Shown here piece after piece: positions 50,000 to 61,237 of a stretch of 64,000 bases of DNA. The notes below the pieces were generated by a model that had not been told where the DNA came from, did not search any database, and worked only from the letters and a program-made list of their open reading frames with translations. Each line of letters opens with the position of its first letter. The stretch's first letter is position 1. Source of the DNA: Aquarana catesbeiana (Eukaryota > Chordata > Amphibia > Anura > Ranidae); contig NC_133325.1 in NCBI RefSeq assembly GCF_042186555.1, positions 294,148,609-294,212,608 on the forward strand, in the 5' to 3' direction. A program made the translations under genes and the position numbers.

Positions 50000-52900
50000 A
50001 GATCCTCTTCTATCTCTAGCCTGGTATCTTCAACCTCGCCCGCCTCTAAGATATAGGTTTCCTTGACCCTTATTAACCAATCGCCAATGCTTGGGCCCTC
50101 AATCTCATGCCATTTTTTTGGTATTAAACCTTTTTGCCGCATTAGGTAGTACCGGAGTTAAAGATATATTGTACTTTCTTATATGACCTTCAGTCCCATG
50201 GAACAAACACACCCAAGGGTCCTCCTTGATCTCTGTACCCGTTATCTCCTGTGTTGTCTTTAGCACCTCCTGCCAGAATTTTTGAATAATTGGGCACTCC
50301 CATCAGAGTTGGGCCATTGTTCCCCTGATGGAGCACCCCCTGCAGCAGTTTGCAGAACTTTCCGGTTGCATCTTATTTATTCTGTCTGGTGTCATGTACC
50401 ATCTGGCTAAGCACTTTGATTCTGTCATTCTCGTATCTACTGCTGATTTATGTTTTGCCTTTAGGATGGGCTCCCAAGTCACTCCGCTGGATAACGATCC
50501 CAATTCGGATTCCCATTTGTTGAAATATAACGGTTTCATTGCTTCACCCTCATCCCGCACTATTTTGTATAATTCTTTTGTTTTCCTTATAACTCTATTC
50601 TTCAAGAATAATTTCTCCAAAGAGCTAAGATTTTTCTTATCTCTAATGGGACCAGGGAGGCTTTTAATAAAGAGCGCAAGCTGGTTATATCGCCATGTGT
50701 CTATTTTCATTAGGTCCTTGAGTAGGTTTAACTCCTGAAAAGTGACAATTTTAGCATTGTTCATAATATCCATCAATTGTGTATCATTATTTTTTATCCA
50801 ATTCTCTCCAACTTTCCCTCAACCCTGGCGGAAAAAACTCATTATCTTTTAAATAAATAAGTGGTGAATTAAACTCCCAAGCATTTTGTTTATGTAACTG
50901 ATCCCAAATCTTTAAAGTGTAACGTGTTATGATATGTGCATTTGGGCCTAGCTTCCTAAAATGTGGGGGATTCCAAATTAATTGGTGAAGTTTTGTATCA
51001 CTCATATTTTTTTCTAAGCTTACCCATCTTTTATCTAACGGTTCCTTTCCCCATTCTAACACCCGTGATAGTACTATCGCTCTGTGATACTTTTTAAAGT
51101 CTGGAAGAGCCAAACCACCCTGTGCTTTATCCCTACTCAGGACCTTGTAGGCAATCCGTGGCTTCTTATTTTTCCATATAAATCTAGTGAGAATATTGTT
51201 CAATGCCCTAAAAAAAGTCTGTGCTAACGGGATTGGGAGTAGCTGCATTTTGTACAGGATCTTCGGGACCAGGGTCATTTTAACAGTATTTACTCGTCCG
51301 ATCCAAGAGATCGGGAGATGCATACTGTTTCTCCTTTCCTGCTTGATCTCGTCGAGGAGAGGAATGAAGTTTAATTGGAACAATTTCCTTAAGGAATTTG
51401 CTAGTGTAACTCCCAGATAGCTGATTTTTTTGCTCCATGGAAAATGGAAATTTTCCTTAAGTTTAGATGCTTGATGTCCATCGATATTGATGTTTAGAAC
51501 AACTGATTTGCTAAGGTTAACCTTATAATTCGATAACTCCCCATATCTCCTCAGAGTAGCCAGGAGATTGGGAAGTGAAATCCTCGGTTTAACGATGTAA
51601 AACAATACGTCATCGGCGAACGCCGAGAGATTATGCACGTCCCCCTCCACCACACATCTGCATATATCCGGATTCTTTCAAATCAAGGCTAGTAAGGGTT
51701 CTAGGGTTAAAACAAACAGGAGGGGGGACAGGGGGCAGCCCTGCCTGGTCCCGTTTTCCATCCTGAACTCCGCCGATGGTGTACCATTCACCCTGACAAA
51801 TTCCGAGGGAGATTTATACAATGCTTTAATCCAGTTCAATATGGTACCCCACAGATCGACTGCCCTCAACGTCCTCAGCATGAACCCCCTGTCTACTCTG
51901 TCAAAGGCTTTCTCTGCATCGATCGACAGAAGTAGGCCGGGGGTCCCCCCTGTTTTCATCGCTTCCATTACCAGGAGCGACCTAACGCCGTTGTCCCTCC
52001 CCTCTCTCCCCGGTATAAAACCGGTCTGATCTGGATGGATCCAGTACTACGTTTTATCCTTTAATCTGCTGGCTAATACCTTAGCGTTTTATTTAATATC
52101 TGCGTTGAGCAATGCTATCGGCCTATAGCTCGAACACAGCGAGCTAAGCTATCTTTCCCTTCCTTTGGTATTAGAGTTACTGACACCATCAGTGCCCCCT
52201 CGCATAAATCTTCCTGACCCCCTAACCTATTCCAAATCTGACAAAGCCTGGGGATCAGGGACTCCTTACATTTTTTGTAGAAATAAGAAGTAAAACCATC
52301 TGGCCCTGGACTCTTTTCAGAGGGGGATGCCTTCAAGGCCCTCTCGATCTCTTCTATAGTGATCGGACGCTCTAGTTCCTTAGCATCACTGTCCGAGAGG
52401 CTTGGTAAACCCGCTTCCCTTATAAACTCATCCATTTTTTCCTCTCTTTCTAGGGTACCTAACCCGCCTTGCCTAACCTTGTAGAGGGATGAAAAGTAAC
52501 TCCGGAATTCTTCAGCTATATCTCTGGAAGTATATTTTAGTACCCCCTTTTTATTTTGAATCCTATCTATAAAGCTGGTCCCCCTTTTCCTTTTCAATAC
52601 TGTTGCCAGATGCTTCCCCACCTTATTACTCCATCTAAATCTATCTTTTGAGTTTTTATTTAGAATACGCTTGAAATCGATCTCCATTAAATCTTTTAGT
52701 TCTTCTCTTTTTATAATTAGTTGATGTAGGAGTAAGTTATGACTACCGCCAGCGGCCTTATGTAACTGTTCAAGGTGATGAATTTCTTCTAAAAGTTCTG
52801 TTTTCCTTTTTGTACTTTCTTTTTTCTCATTGGCCCCCAATTAAATCAGAATGCCCCTTAAATAAGCTTTTAAAGCCTCCCACAAGACTGATCCAGAAAT

Positions 52901-53732
52901 CTCACCAGTATCATTTATCGAGAAAAACCCCTCGATTTCTTCCTGTATCTTACTACTGACACTAGGATTCTCGATGAGCTTTTCATCCAAACGCCATGAA
53001 AATGGAGACCCCCGGAATCCCCACTTTCATCATGACTGGGGCGTGGTCGGACAGAGTGGTGACTCCAATCTTCGTATCCTTAACATGTTCTAATAACCTA
53101 TGATCCACCATAAAATAATCGAGCCTTGAGTAAGACCCGTGGACTGAAGAAAAGAAAGTGTAGTCCCTGTCCTTCGCATGCTGTACTCTCCAAGCGTCAA
53201 TCATATGGCATCTATGCAATTTCTGTCCAATTTTTTTTAAGAGTTTCCTACCCACTCCCTGTGAACTGGAAGTATTATCCAATGTTGGATCTAAGCAACA
53301 ACTAACATCTCCTGCCAAAATCACCTCACCTGCTCTAAAATCCATCAACTTGTTCAGTACCTGAGGCAGAAATGCGATTGAATTTCTATTAGGGCAATAA
53401 ACATTAGCCAGGGTAAAAACCCTTTCACCCACCCTCACCTTCAAAAAGAGGTAGCGGCCCTCCATATCTGCGCTCCTCTCCAAGAGCGCAAACTTGGTCC
53501 TTTTTGAGAACCCAATTGCCACCCCTTTGGCCCTTTTGATAGGGGAATCACTATAGAACCAATTGGGGAAGCAATTGGAAACTAATCTGACATGTGTGTC
53601 CTGTGAGAGGTGGGTCTCCTGAAGAAACGCCACATCTGCCTTAAATTGCTCTAGTTCTCTTAACACCTTGTGTCTCTTAAGAGGAGAGTTCAACCCTTTA
53701 ACATTGTATGTACAACAAGTGAACTCTGACAT
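50000..53732 (-). pseudogene. LINE 3 ORF2 (APE endonuclease, RT), broken
   Basis: Read from 53732 downward. APE: TYNVKGLNS, FLQETHLS, LANVYCPNRN, ILAGDVSCCLDP (the usual GDFN Asn-containing box is altered) and LSDHAPVMM. A frameshift or stop follows near 52845, then the linker and KSPGPDGF (about 52300), VTLIPKEGKD, a broken stretch (52030-52110), SIDAEKAFDRVD (about 51920), GTRQGCPLSPLLF (about 51740), a TGA/TAG near 51678 and the catalytic FADDVLFY (about 51625). The C-terminal part (50303-51653) ends with CCRGCSIRGTMAQL, a stop, and WECP. Several stops make it non-functional. Confidence 0.9.
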
Positions 53733-54224
53733 TTAATCTTTGAATAGAACTATATTGTTGTGTCGCATGTTGCTCTTTGAACCCCTATACGGAGCCTCTG
53801 CAGGACCAGATCCCCCCCTCCCCCCCAATCCACCCCCCAATTCCCTCCCCAATTCCCTCCCCCCCAGCCCCTCCAACCACCCACACCATGACCCACCCCC
53901 CTCCCCCCTACCAGCCAATACCTGGCATTGGGACCGCAGCAGAAAGATTCCATTAATCTCTGCCTACGTCCAACCAAGGTTCCTGGGGTGTGACTCCGAC
54001 AGCGGGTCACCCCCCCCCCGGTCCTGCGGGGGGGAACAGGGCCAGCAGGTGGCTGAAAGACTTTAAGCCCCTCGACTCTTCATGCTTATCGCACCCCCCC
54101 TCTCCCGTTCACCCCTCCCTCGTTCCGTCCCCCCATCCCCCGCCCAATATTCCAGATTTTTTAATCATGTACGTCAATCTACTCCAATTGTCACCTAACA
54201 TCAATCCCGGCGGTCATCTTCTAA

Positions 54225-55182
54225 CTAATTGGGCATATCTGGGACAGAGATATCCAAATCTCTACAGAAATCCTGCAGGTTCTCTATATGTTTCAATCTG
54301 ACAGTTCTACCTGCTTTCACAACGTTCAAAGATGTAGGGAAACCCCAGCTGTATTTTAAATTTGCCTTTTTCAGAATTTCTAGCAGAGGTCTTAACTGAC
54401 GTCTCCTGGACAAGGTCCCTGCCGAGATATCGGCGAAGATCTGGACCACTTACCGGCTGCGCTCTTCTAAGATTGGTCCAGATCCTTGCCTTGTCTTCAT
54501 AATGATGAAATCTGATAACGTCTCTAGGTGTATCTTCGCTGACACTTGGGGGTTTCCGTATCCTGTGGATCCGATCAATCTTTAGTTCTTCGTTAGGACT
54601 TCTGTCTAATATTGGATTGAAAATAGCTTTTATTTTGGTGGTCAGGTCTTCACCATGTTGCTCTGGTAAGCCTCGCAGTCTTAAATTTTGTCTGCGACTT
54701 TGATTTTCTTGCTCTTCTATTTTTTACAATATGTCCCGTTGGGTCATTTGTAGGTTCCTTATCTGTTGTTTTAATTCAGCTATTTCTCAGTCTCGTTTCT
54801 CAGAAGCCTCCTCCACTAATTCCACTCGCTTCAGCAGGTGGCCCATATCAGTTCTAACATTTAGGATCTCGGATTTAATTACATTTTCCAGCTTCGCAAA
54901 CATATCTAAGAATTCAGTTTTTGTTGGTAGAGATTCCATGATATTCTCCTCCTCAGGGCTAAGCTCTTTCCCTTCTTCACTGGATAATCCGCCGTGAGCA
55001 CCTTTATTCTTCCCTGAGTCTTTTTTCTTATCCTTTCCTCCCTGCTGTCTGCTTTCCTGCGCTGGGCTCTTTGGACTTCCCGGATTAGCCTCCTTCAGGT
55101 ACTTCTGGATAGAGCTAGAGTTTAAGCTCTCTCTCGGCTTCTTTGATTCTGCCGCTCTTTGAGGGCGCCCTTGCATGTTCAC
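54225..55182 (-). pseudogene. LINE 3 ORF1 (L1 ORF1p-like), broken
   Basis: Starts MNMQGRPQRAAESKKPRE at 55182. A Lys/Glu-rich segment is followed by a coiled coil (FLDMFAKLENVIKSEIL, LLKRVELVEEA), a stop at about 54787, another near 54727, then RRQNLRLRGLPEQ (about 54690), IHRIRKPP and the C-terminal domain with YSWGFPTSL (about 54340). At least two stops and a frameshift interrupt it. Confidence 0.82.
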
Positions 55183-56325
55183 CCCTTCACACCAGCACCC
55201 CAGCCCTTCCTCTCTCTCTCCTGCATGGCTCTCCTTATTCTCTTCGCTCTACACCTCCTTATCTCCCATATGGCGTGTATGTCACAGAGCAGTGTGATCC
55301 CAGCGATCAAAAGTTTCACTCCAGGTTCCTTTGAAGTAGGATTGAACGCAAATGTTTCGGAGTTGTACACAATTACACTTTCCCAGCCCAGTGACTCCTC
55401 TAGCTGAAATCCAGACAACCAACCTCTACAGTGATATGTGGTTTTCCCTTTTTTTCTTTCTTTTTTCCCTCTTTTCTTTTTTTTTTTTTTTTTTTCAAAA
55501 TACTGAAAGGATCTTAACACATGTCATAGCTCTGCAAGCTCCTTAAATCAGCTTTACAATAACCCAAGGGAGTACCCAGGGAGAGCTGACTCCCCTTTAT
55601 TTCCTTTACCAGGTGCTTCACAAGTATATTATAAAAACTTCTTCAGCCAGTGCATATCGTAACATAGTCTTACCATGCGGTTAATACAGCTATCTAGATG
55701 TTACCTCAGATTGCTGGTCTTCTCTCCCAGGGTGTCTTTCCAGGGGGACTGCAGGCGACCACAGCTCCAGCCCGTTTCTCAGGTTAATACTCACAGTCAG
55801 TTTTGAGGTTTCCAGCAATCCAACAAGCGTCTGCCCCTGGTTACACCTGGGGAAATCCGGGGGGCTGGAGAGATGGCTTCCAGCGCGCCACTGCCACCTG
55901 CTATGCTCGAGGGAATCAGAGAGGCTGGATGGTCGGCTTCAAGCATGCCGCTACCACGGCAATACCCGGGACCGCCCAGGAGGCTGAGCGGGGCGGGAAG
56001 GCGGGTCCGGGGTGGCTCAGGGGGGACTCACTCCAGGAACAGGTCCAGGTTGACAACCGGGGGAAGGGAGGAGGGAACGCACAGCCCGCGCAGGGGGCCC
56101 CAGGCCAGCCCGTAGACCTCGGCTATTTGCCGAGTCAGCTGTTGTACTTGCGGCTTCGGCCACTAGATCGACGGCCCTACGCTACACTTGCTGGCGTCTT
56201 CGGCATCACGGGCAGATCAGCCGCCCGCTTCCACACCGCCGCCGTCAGGCCTCTCCCCCACCTCCAGTGCGTCACATCCTCTGCTCAGAGACTATAATGT
56301 ATTGGTGGACTATAGGATGGACACT
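55183..56325 (-). other. LINE 3 5'UTR, GC-rich
   Basis: Long 5'UTR, with a T/A-rich tract at about 55440-55500 and GC-rich sequence at 55850-56280. Opposite-strand frames at 55803-56297 are not supported as genes. Confidence 0.55.
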
Positions 56326-56824
56326 ATCTCCTGGTGGTGTTCTTCTGATCCTATTAGTACCACAGGCAGGCAGCTGCAGTATTTACAGTTAGTGTACTGT
56401 GTCCTCTGCACAGTGTGCACCTAAAGCTACCTGGAGACAATTGATGTTGTTCTGATCCTATTACTACCACAGGCAGGCAGCTGCAGTATTTACAGTTAGT
56501 GTACTGTGTCCTCTGCACCTAAAGCTACCTGAAGAAAATTGCTGGTGTTCTTCTGATCCTATTAGTACCACAGGCAGGCAGCTGCAGTATTTACAGTTAG
56601 TGTACAGTGTCCTCTACACAGTGTGCACCTAAAGCTACCTGAAGACAATTTCTGTTGTTCTGATCCTATTACTACCACCACAGGCAGGCAACTGCAGTAT
56701 TTACAGTTAGTGTACTGTGTCCTCTGCACAGTGTCCACACTTAAAGCTACCTGAAGACAATTGCTGGTGTTCTCATACTAATAATACTACAGGCAGGCAG
56801 TTGATTCTGCTAGCTGCAGTATCA

Positions 56825-56825
<1 letters not shown>

Positions 56826-56876
<51 letters not shown>
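56826..56876. repeat. (TA)n microsatellite, second
   Basis: About 25 TA units between the 107-bp array and the transposase start. Confidence 0.97.
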
Positions 56877-56878
<2 letters not shown>

Positions 56879-56918
56879 CCCAGCTTTGTGCAGCTACATC
56901 TCACTGCAGGCCATTAGT

Positions 56919-58167
56919 ATGTCTGGAAGGCCAACAAGGAGAGGCAGACAGTCACAAGCCAATAAAAGAGGGTAAGCAGGCTCTATGTCTAGAGGCAACA
57001 GTGTTGGTCATGGAGATGGTGCATCCTCATCAGCACGTGACCGTGGGACACGCTTGTCCTTTTTTTCGGCAGCTGGCCGTGTTGAGCCGCAACATGCGGA
57101 AGACTTGATAGAGTGGATGACCAAGCAGTCCTCATCCTCCCTCACCCAGGCTCAGGGTACTTTGTCTGGCAAAGCAGCTGCCAATGCGGCCTCTTCCCTC
57201 GGCTCAATGACAACAGTTACTCCTTCCCTAGCCCCACCATGTCCTCCTGAGGAGTCCCCCGAACTGTTTGACTAGTGTTGGGTACATGCTGTATGAGGAT
57301 GCCCAGCGTTTTGAAGGCTCCGATGATGGTACCCAGCTAGAGGAAGGCAGTAACGTGAGCCCAGAAAGAGGGGATGCCCAAGAAGGACAGCAATCTGGCA
57401 GTCATGTTCCCCCAGCTGCAGCATAATGCCAGGTTTGCTCCAGTGATGAGGAGGGAGGGGATGATGAGGTCACTGACTCCACATGGGTGCCTGATAGGAG
57501 AGGGGAGGAGGAGGCACATCTCCAACGAGGCAGGATGCCCTCCAGGGGCCAGCTTAAGGGCAGCACACCGACTACATCACACCGCAGAGCTCTGCATGTG
57601 CAGGGCGCTGCTGTCTCTGCGCGTTATTCCCAAAGTTCTTTGGTGTGGGCATTTTTTGAGATGAGTACATCAGATCCCACCGCTGCTATTTGCATCATGT
57701 GTCTCAAGCGTATCTCGCGTGGCCAAAACATCACCCGCTTGGGCACCACATGCTTGACCAGACATATGTCGACCTGCCATGCAGTTCGTTGGCAAGCGTA
57801 CCTAAAAGACCCACACCAAAGAACAAAGCAGACCTCTCCTTGCTCCTCATCAGCTGGGATCTCCAACCTCACTATACCTTCAGTCCTCTTTGAAACCTGC
57901 ACTGAGAGGAATGAAGGTGTAGAATTAGCTGTGTCACAGCCAAGTACTTGCGGGCAATCTGCTATCGGTACACCGACGGCAGATTGTACCAGGCAAATTT
58001 CCCTGCCCCAGCTGCTGCACCGCCGAAAGAAGTTCGCTCCCAGCCATCCACATGCCCAGCAGTTGAATGCTAGCTTGGCTAAATTGCTAGCACTTCAACT
58101 GCTGCCTTTTCAGTTGGTAGACTCTGCCCTCTTCCGTGAGTTTGAGGAATGTGCGGTTCCTCAGTGA
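56919..58167 (+). pseudogene. hAT transposase N-terminal part with BED finger
   Basis: Start MSGRPTRRGRQSQANKRG at 56919, an in-frame TAA at about 56973, then in the same frame RGTRLSFFSAAGRVEPQH and a Ser-rich stretch to 57277. After frame changes the BED zinc finger occurs at about 57686-57800: CIMCLKRI, then TRHMSTCH, giving the C-x2-C...H-x4-H pattern of DNA-binding BED domains. A conserved stretch follows with ALQLLPFQLVDSALFREFEE (57487 frame) to 58167. This part would bind the transposon ends. Confidence 0.82.
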
Positions 58168-60118
58168 CAGGTTCTCAAACGCCATTTTTTCTCACGGAAG
58201 GCGATTCCGTCTCTCTCTACCGGCATGTGGAAGGCAATGTCTTGGCCTCGCTGGACAAGGCGGTCAGCGGTAAGGTGCATATTACCGCTGACTCATGGTC
58301 CAGCAGGCATGGACAGGGATGTTACCTATCTTTCACCGTGCACTGGGTGACTCTTCTGGCAGCTGGGAAGGATGCAGGATAGGGTGCAGTAGTGTTGGAG
58401 GTAGTTCCACCACCACGCCTCCAAAATTCTACTAGTGGTGATTCTGCCACACCTCTCTCCTCCACCCCCTCCTTTTCTTCTTCCTCCATGGCCTCTTCCT
58501 GTGCTGATTTGTCCGCGGAACCAGGGCTGCTCCGTAGGCGTTCAAGGGGCTACGCAAGCACGCAGGCAAAAATATGCCATGCTGTACTTGTGCTGGTGTG
58601 CTTGGGGGACAGGAGCCACACTGGGGCAGAGATTCTGTCAGCTCTGCAGGGGCAGGTTCAGAGGTGGTTGACGCCACGCCAGCTTAAGCCAGGTATGGTG
58701 GTTTGCGACAATGGCACCAACCTCCTCTCTGCCCTCCGACAGGGACAACTGACCCATGTGCCCTGTTTGGCTCACGTCCTTAACTTGGTGGTGCAGCGGT
58801 TCTTGGGCAGGTACCAGGGCTTACTGGTTGTCCTGAGGCAGGCCAGGGAAGTCTGTGTGCATGGCTTGCTGACCTCCAAAAGGAATTTAACCTGCCCAAG
58901 AACCGCCTAATCTGTGACATGCCCACCAGGTGGAACTCAACGTTGGCCATGCTGCAGCGGCTGCACACGCAGCAGAGGGCCATCAATGAGTACCTATGCG
59001 CCTATGACACCAGGACAGGATCCGGGGACCTTGTTTTTTTTTCCCACGCCAGTGGGCTATGATCAGAGATGCATGCACTGTCCTGTCACCATTTGAGGAG
59101 GCCACGAGGATGGTGAGCAGTGACAGTGCATGGATCAGTGACACTGTCCCTCTTGTCCACCTGTTGGAGCACATGCTGCATGAAATAATGGACAGGGCAC
59201 TTGAGGCAGAACAGAGGGAGGAAGAGGAAGACTTACTTACCTCTCAAGGCCTGCCGATCACACAGGAAGAGGACGAGGAAGAGGAGGATTGTGTCAGCAT
59301 GGAGGTGGAGCCTGGCACTCAGCATCAGCAGCAGTCTTCAAGGGATCATTTACAGTCTGAAGAAACCCATGGACTTGTACGTGGTTGGGAGGAGGTGGCT
59401 GCGGATCATGTCATCCTTAGTGACCCAGAGGACTCTGGACCGAATGCCTCAGCAAACCTACGCTGCATGGCCTCCCTGATCCTGCAAAGCCTGCGGATGA
59501 TTACTGGATGGCAACCCTCCTTGATCCACGTTACAAGGGTAAGGTTGCGGACCTTATCTTGCCGTCAAGAGGAGAGGAGGGAGCAGAGGATGAAACATCT
59601 TTGGGAGGCCTTGCAGAAAGGTTTGTGCAACGCGTTTCCAGAGCCTGGGAAGTTACAATTTCCTGGTCCTCCTGGACAACGTGTTGCTGAGGCTTCGGTC
59701 AGTCACAGAAGGAGCGGTGGAGAAGGTGGCCGTCTGATCAATGCATTTAAGACAATTTTTTAGTACACAGCCCCAAGGTCTGATCGGTTCCAGCAACCAT
59801 CGCCAGCGTCTGATTCACATGGTGCAGGATTACCTAGGGGCAAGATTAGACTTGGACACCTTTCCCACTGAAAATTCTCTGGGTTACTGGGTCTTGAGGA
59901 TGGATCACTGGCCAGAGCTTGCACAGTATGCAATTGAGTTACTGGCCTGTCCTGCATCCAGTGTTCTTTCGGAACGAACATTTAGTGCTGCTGGAGGATT
60001 TGTAACCGATCACAGGGTGCGCCTGTCCACCGAATCGGTCGATCAGCTGACCTTCATAAAAATGAATCCGCTTTGGATCACCAGCTATCAAGCACCTGAT
60101 GCTGATGTAACCGATTGA
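58149..60118 (+). pseudogene. hAT transposase catalytic core and hATC domain, broken
   Basis: ITADSWSS (about 58290) holds the first catalytic Asp, and VVCDNGTNLLSAL with CLAHVLNLVVQ (about 58700-58790) the second. CDMPTRWNSTLAMLQRL (about 58917) and ATLLDPRYKGK (about 59510) follow, with a strongly acidic insert between (EEDEEEEDC, 59270). The C-terminal dimerisation domain is open at 59741-60118: LGYWVLRMDHWPELAQYA, SSVLSERTFSAAGG with the catalytic Glu, and ESVDQLTFIKMN. Frameshifts and stops (for example about 58382, 59045) inactivate it. Confidence 0.9.
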
Positions 60119-61237
60119 TTTTGGTGCGCCCACCAGGAGTAACTGTGAAGGCTTACAGTGTTGTGACAACACCACCACCGGCCCAATTTTTCTGCCCCTG
60201 TTCAACAGTTGCATGTAATTACAATTCTTGATATATTTCACAGCACGGCCCGTTCCTGCGCCCACCAAGAGTAACTGTGAGGGCTTACAGTGTTGTGGCA
60301 ACACCAACACCTAAGGCCCCAATTTCTGCAAAGTATATAGGGCAGGCCCCTACTTTCAAACATCCAACTTACAAACGACTCCTACTTGCAAACGGAAGGA
60401 GACAGCAGGAAGTGAGATGAAATCTACCCCTAGGAAGGGAAATTCTCTCCTGTAAGAGTTAATATGGGAAAAACGTGTCTCCTCTTCACTGACGCTTTAT
60501 CACCAATCCTTGTTTCACTAAAAACCCCAAGTTTTCAAAAAACATTTGTCATTGGGACAGAAAGTGAGGTGAAATCTTCTGAAGAGATGCACAGACAGCA
60601 AAACAAATGTTACAGGGGTGATAACCCTTCCCTATGTTTTCCAAAAAGCTTAAAAATAGATTTTTTGGCTGGAGCTACACTTTAAAAATGTACCAGTTCA
60701 AAATTACAAACAGATTCTACTTAACAACAAACCTACAGTCCCTGTCTTGTTTGCACCGCCTGTATACTGCTGTTCAGAGTATATAGGGCCTGGGGGCCCC
60801 ACGCCTTTCCTTTTTTTAATTTGGGTGCAGGGCTCCCCTTAATATCAATACAAGACCCAAAGGGCCTGGTAATAGACTGTGGGGGGGGGGGGTACCCATG
60901 CCATTTGTCTCACTGATTTTCATCCATATTGCCGGGACCCGACATTATATTAAATCCGCAAGCAGCTTTAATTGACTTTTATTCCTTTAAAAATATAATT
61001 TTGTGCAGGGACTGTTCTAAGCACGGGAAACATGCTCCATTTTACAGGCATACTATAGACACCCCCCAGGTAGGAATATTTCACTTTAAGCATCATTAAA
61101 ATCACTGCTCCCGAAAAAAAGGCCGTTTTTTAAAACTTTTTTTTTGCATTGATACATGTCCCCTGGGGCAGGACCCGAGTCCCCAAGCTCTTTTTAGGAC
61201 AATAACTTGCATATTAGCCGTTAAAATTAGCACTTTT
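60119..61237 (+). other. hAT 3' non-coding region
   Basis: No ORF of note. Two related ~100-bp pieces lie at 60127-60190 and 60254-60320 (GTAACTGTGAAGGCTTACAG, TGTTGTGACAACACCA). Ends abruptly at the LINE 4 junction. Confidence 0.6.

Larger units (their letters stand above)
49636..56339 (-). mobile_element. L1-like LINE 3, full-length, inactivated
   Basis: Read on the minus strand, with target duplication TGGTGGTGTTCTTCT beside the poly(A) tail (49621-49636) and at the 5' end (about 56332-56347). 5'UTR GC-rich (55183-56325), ORF1 with stops, ORF2 with stops and frameshifts, 3'UTR, then an extra segment before the final A-run. It splits the 107-bp array of the hAT element. Confidence 0.9.
48485..56815 (+). 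repeat. ~107-bp tandem repeat array, split in three
   Basis: Units of about 105-115 bp with CTGATCCTATTAGTACCACA, GGCAGCTGCAGTATTTACAG and CTAAAGCTACCTGAAGACAA. They occupy 48485-49024, 49459-49650 and 56325-56815; the gaps are MITE copy 4 and LINE 3. About ten units in all. ORFs across it are artefacts. Confidence 0.93.
48011..61237 (+). mobile_element. hAT transposon, interrupted three times, right end beyond window
   Basis: Left end TAGGGATGAGATCCGAGTTT with ATTCGAGT/CGAAC repeats just inside. Order: promoter-like region, (TA)n, ~107-bp tandem repeats, second (TA)n, and transposase remnants with BED finger and hATC domain (56919-60118), then a long 3' non-coding part to the junction with LINE 4 at about 61238. 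Inserted into it are MITE copy 4 (49025), LINE 3 (49651) and LINE 4. The matching right terminus is not visible and should lie beyond 64000. Confidence 0.82.

Noticed and set aside
55803..56297. 164-codon plus-strand ORF
   Set aside because: It lies antisense in the GC-rich 5'UTR of LINE 3; high GC alone explains the open frame.
57624..57902. Minus-strand ORF opposite the BED finger
   Set aside because: Shadow of the transposase coding strand.
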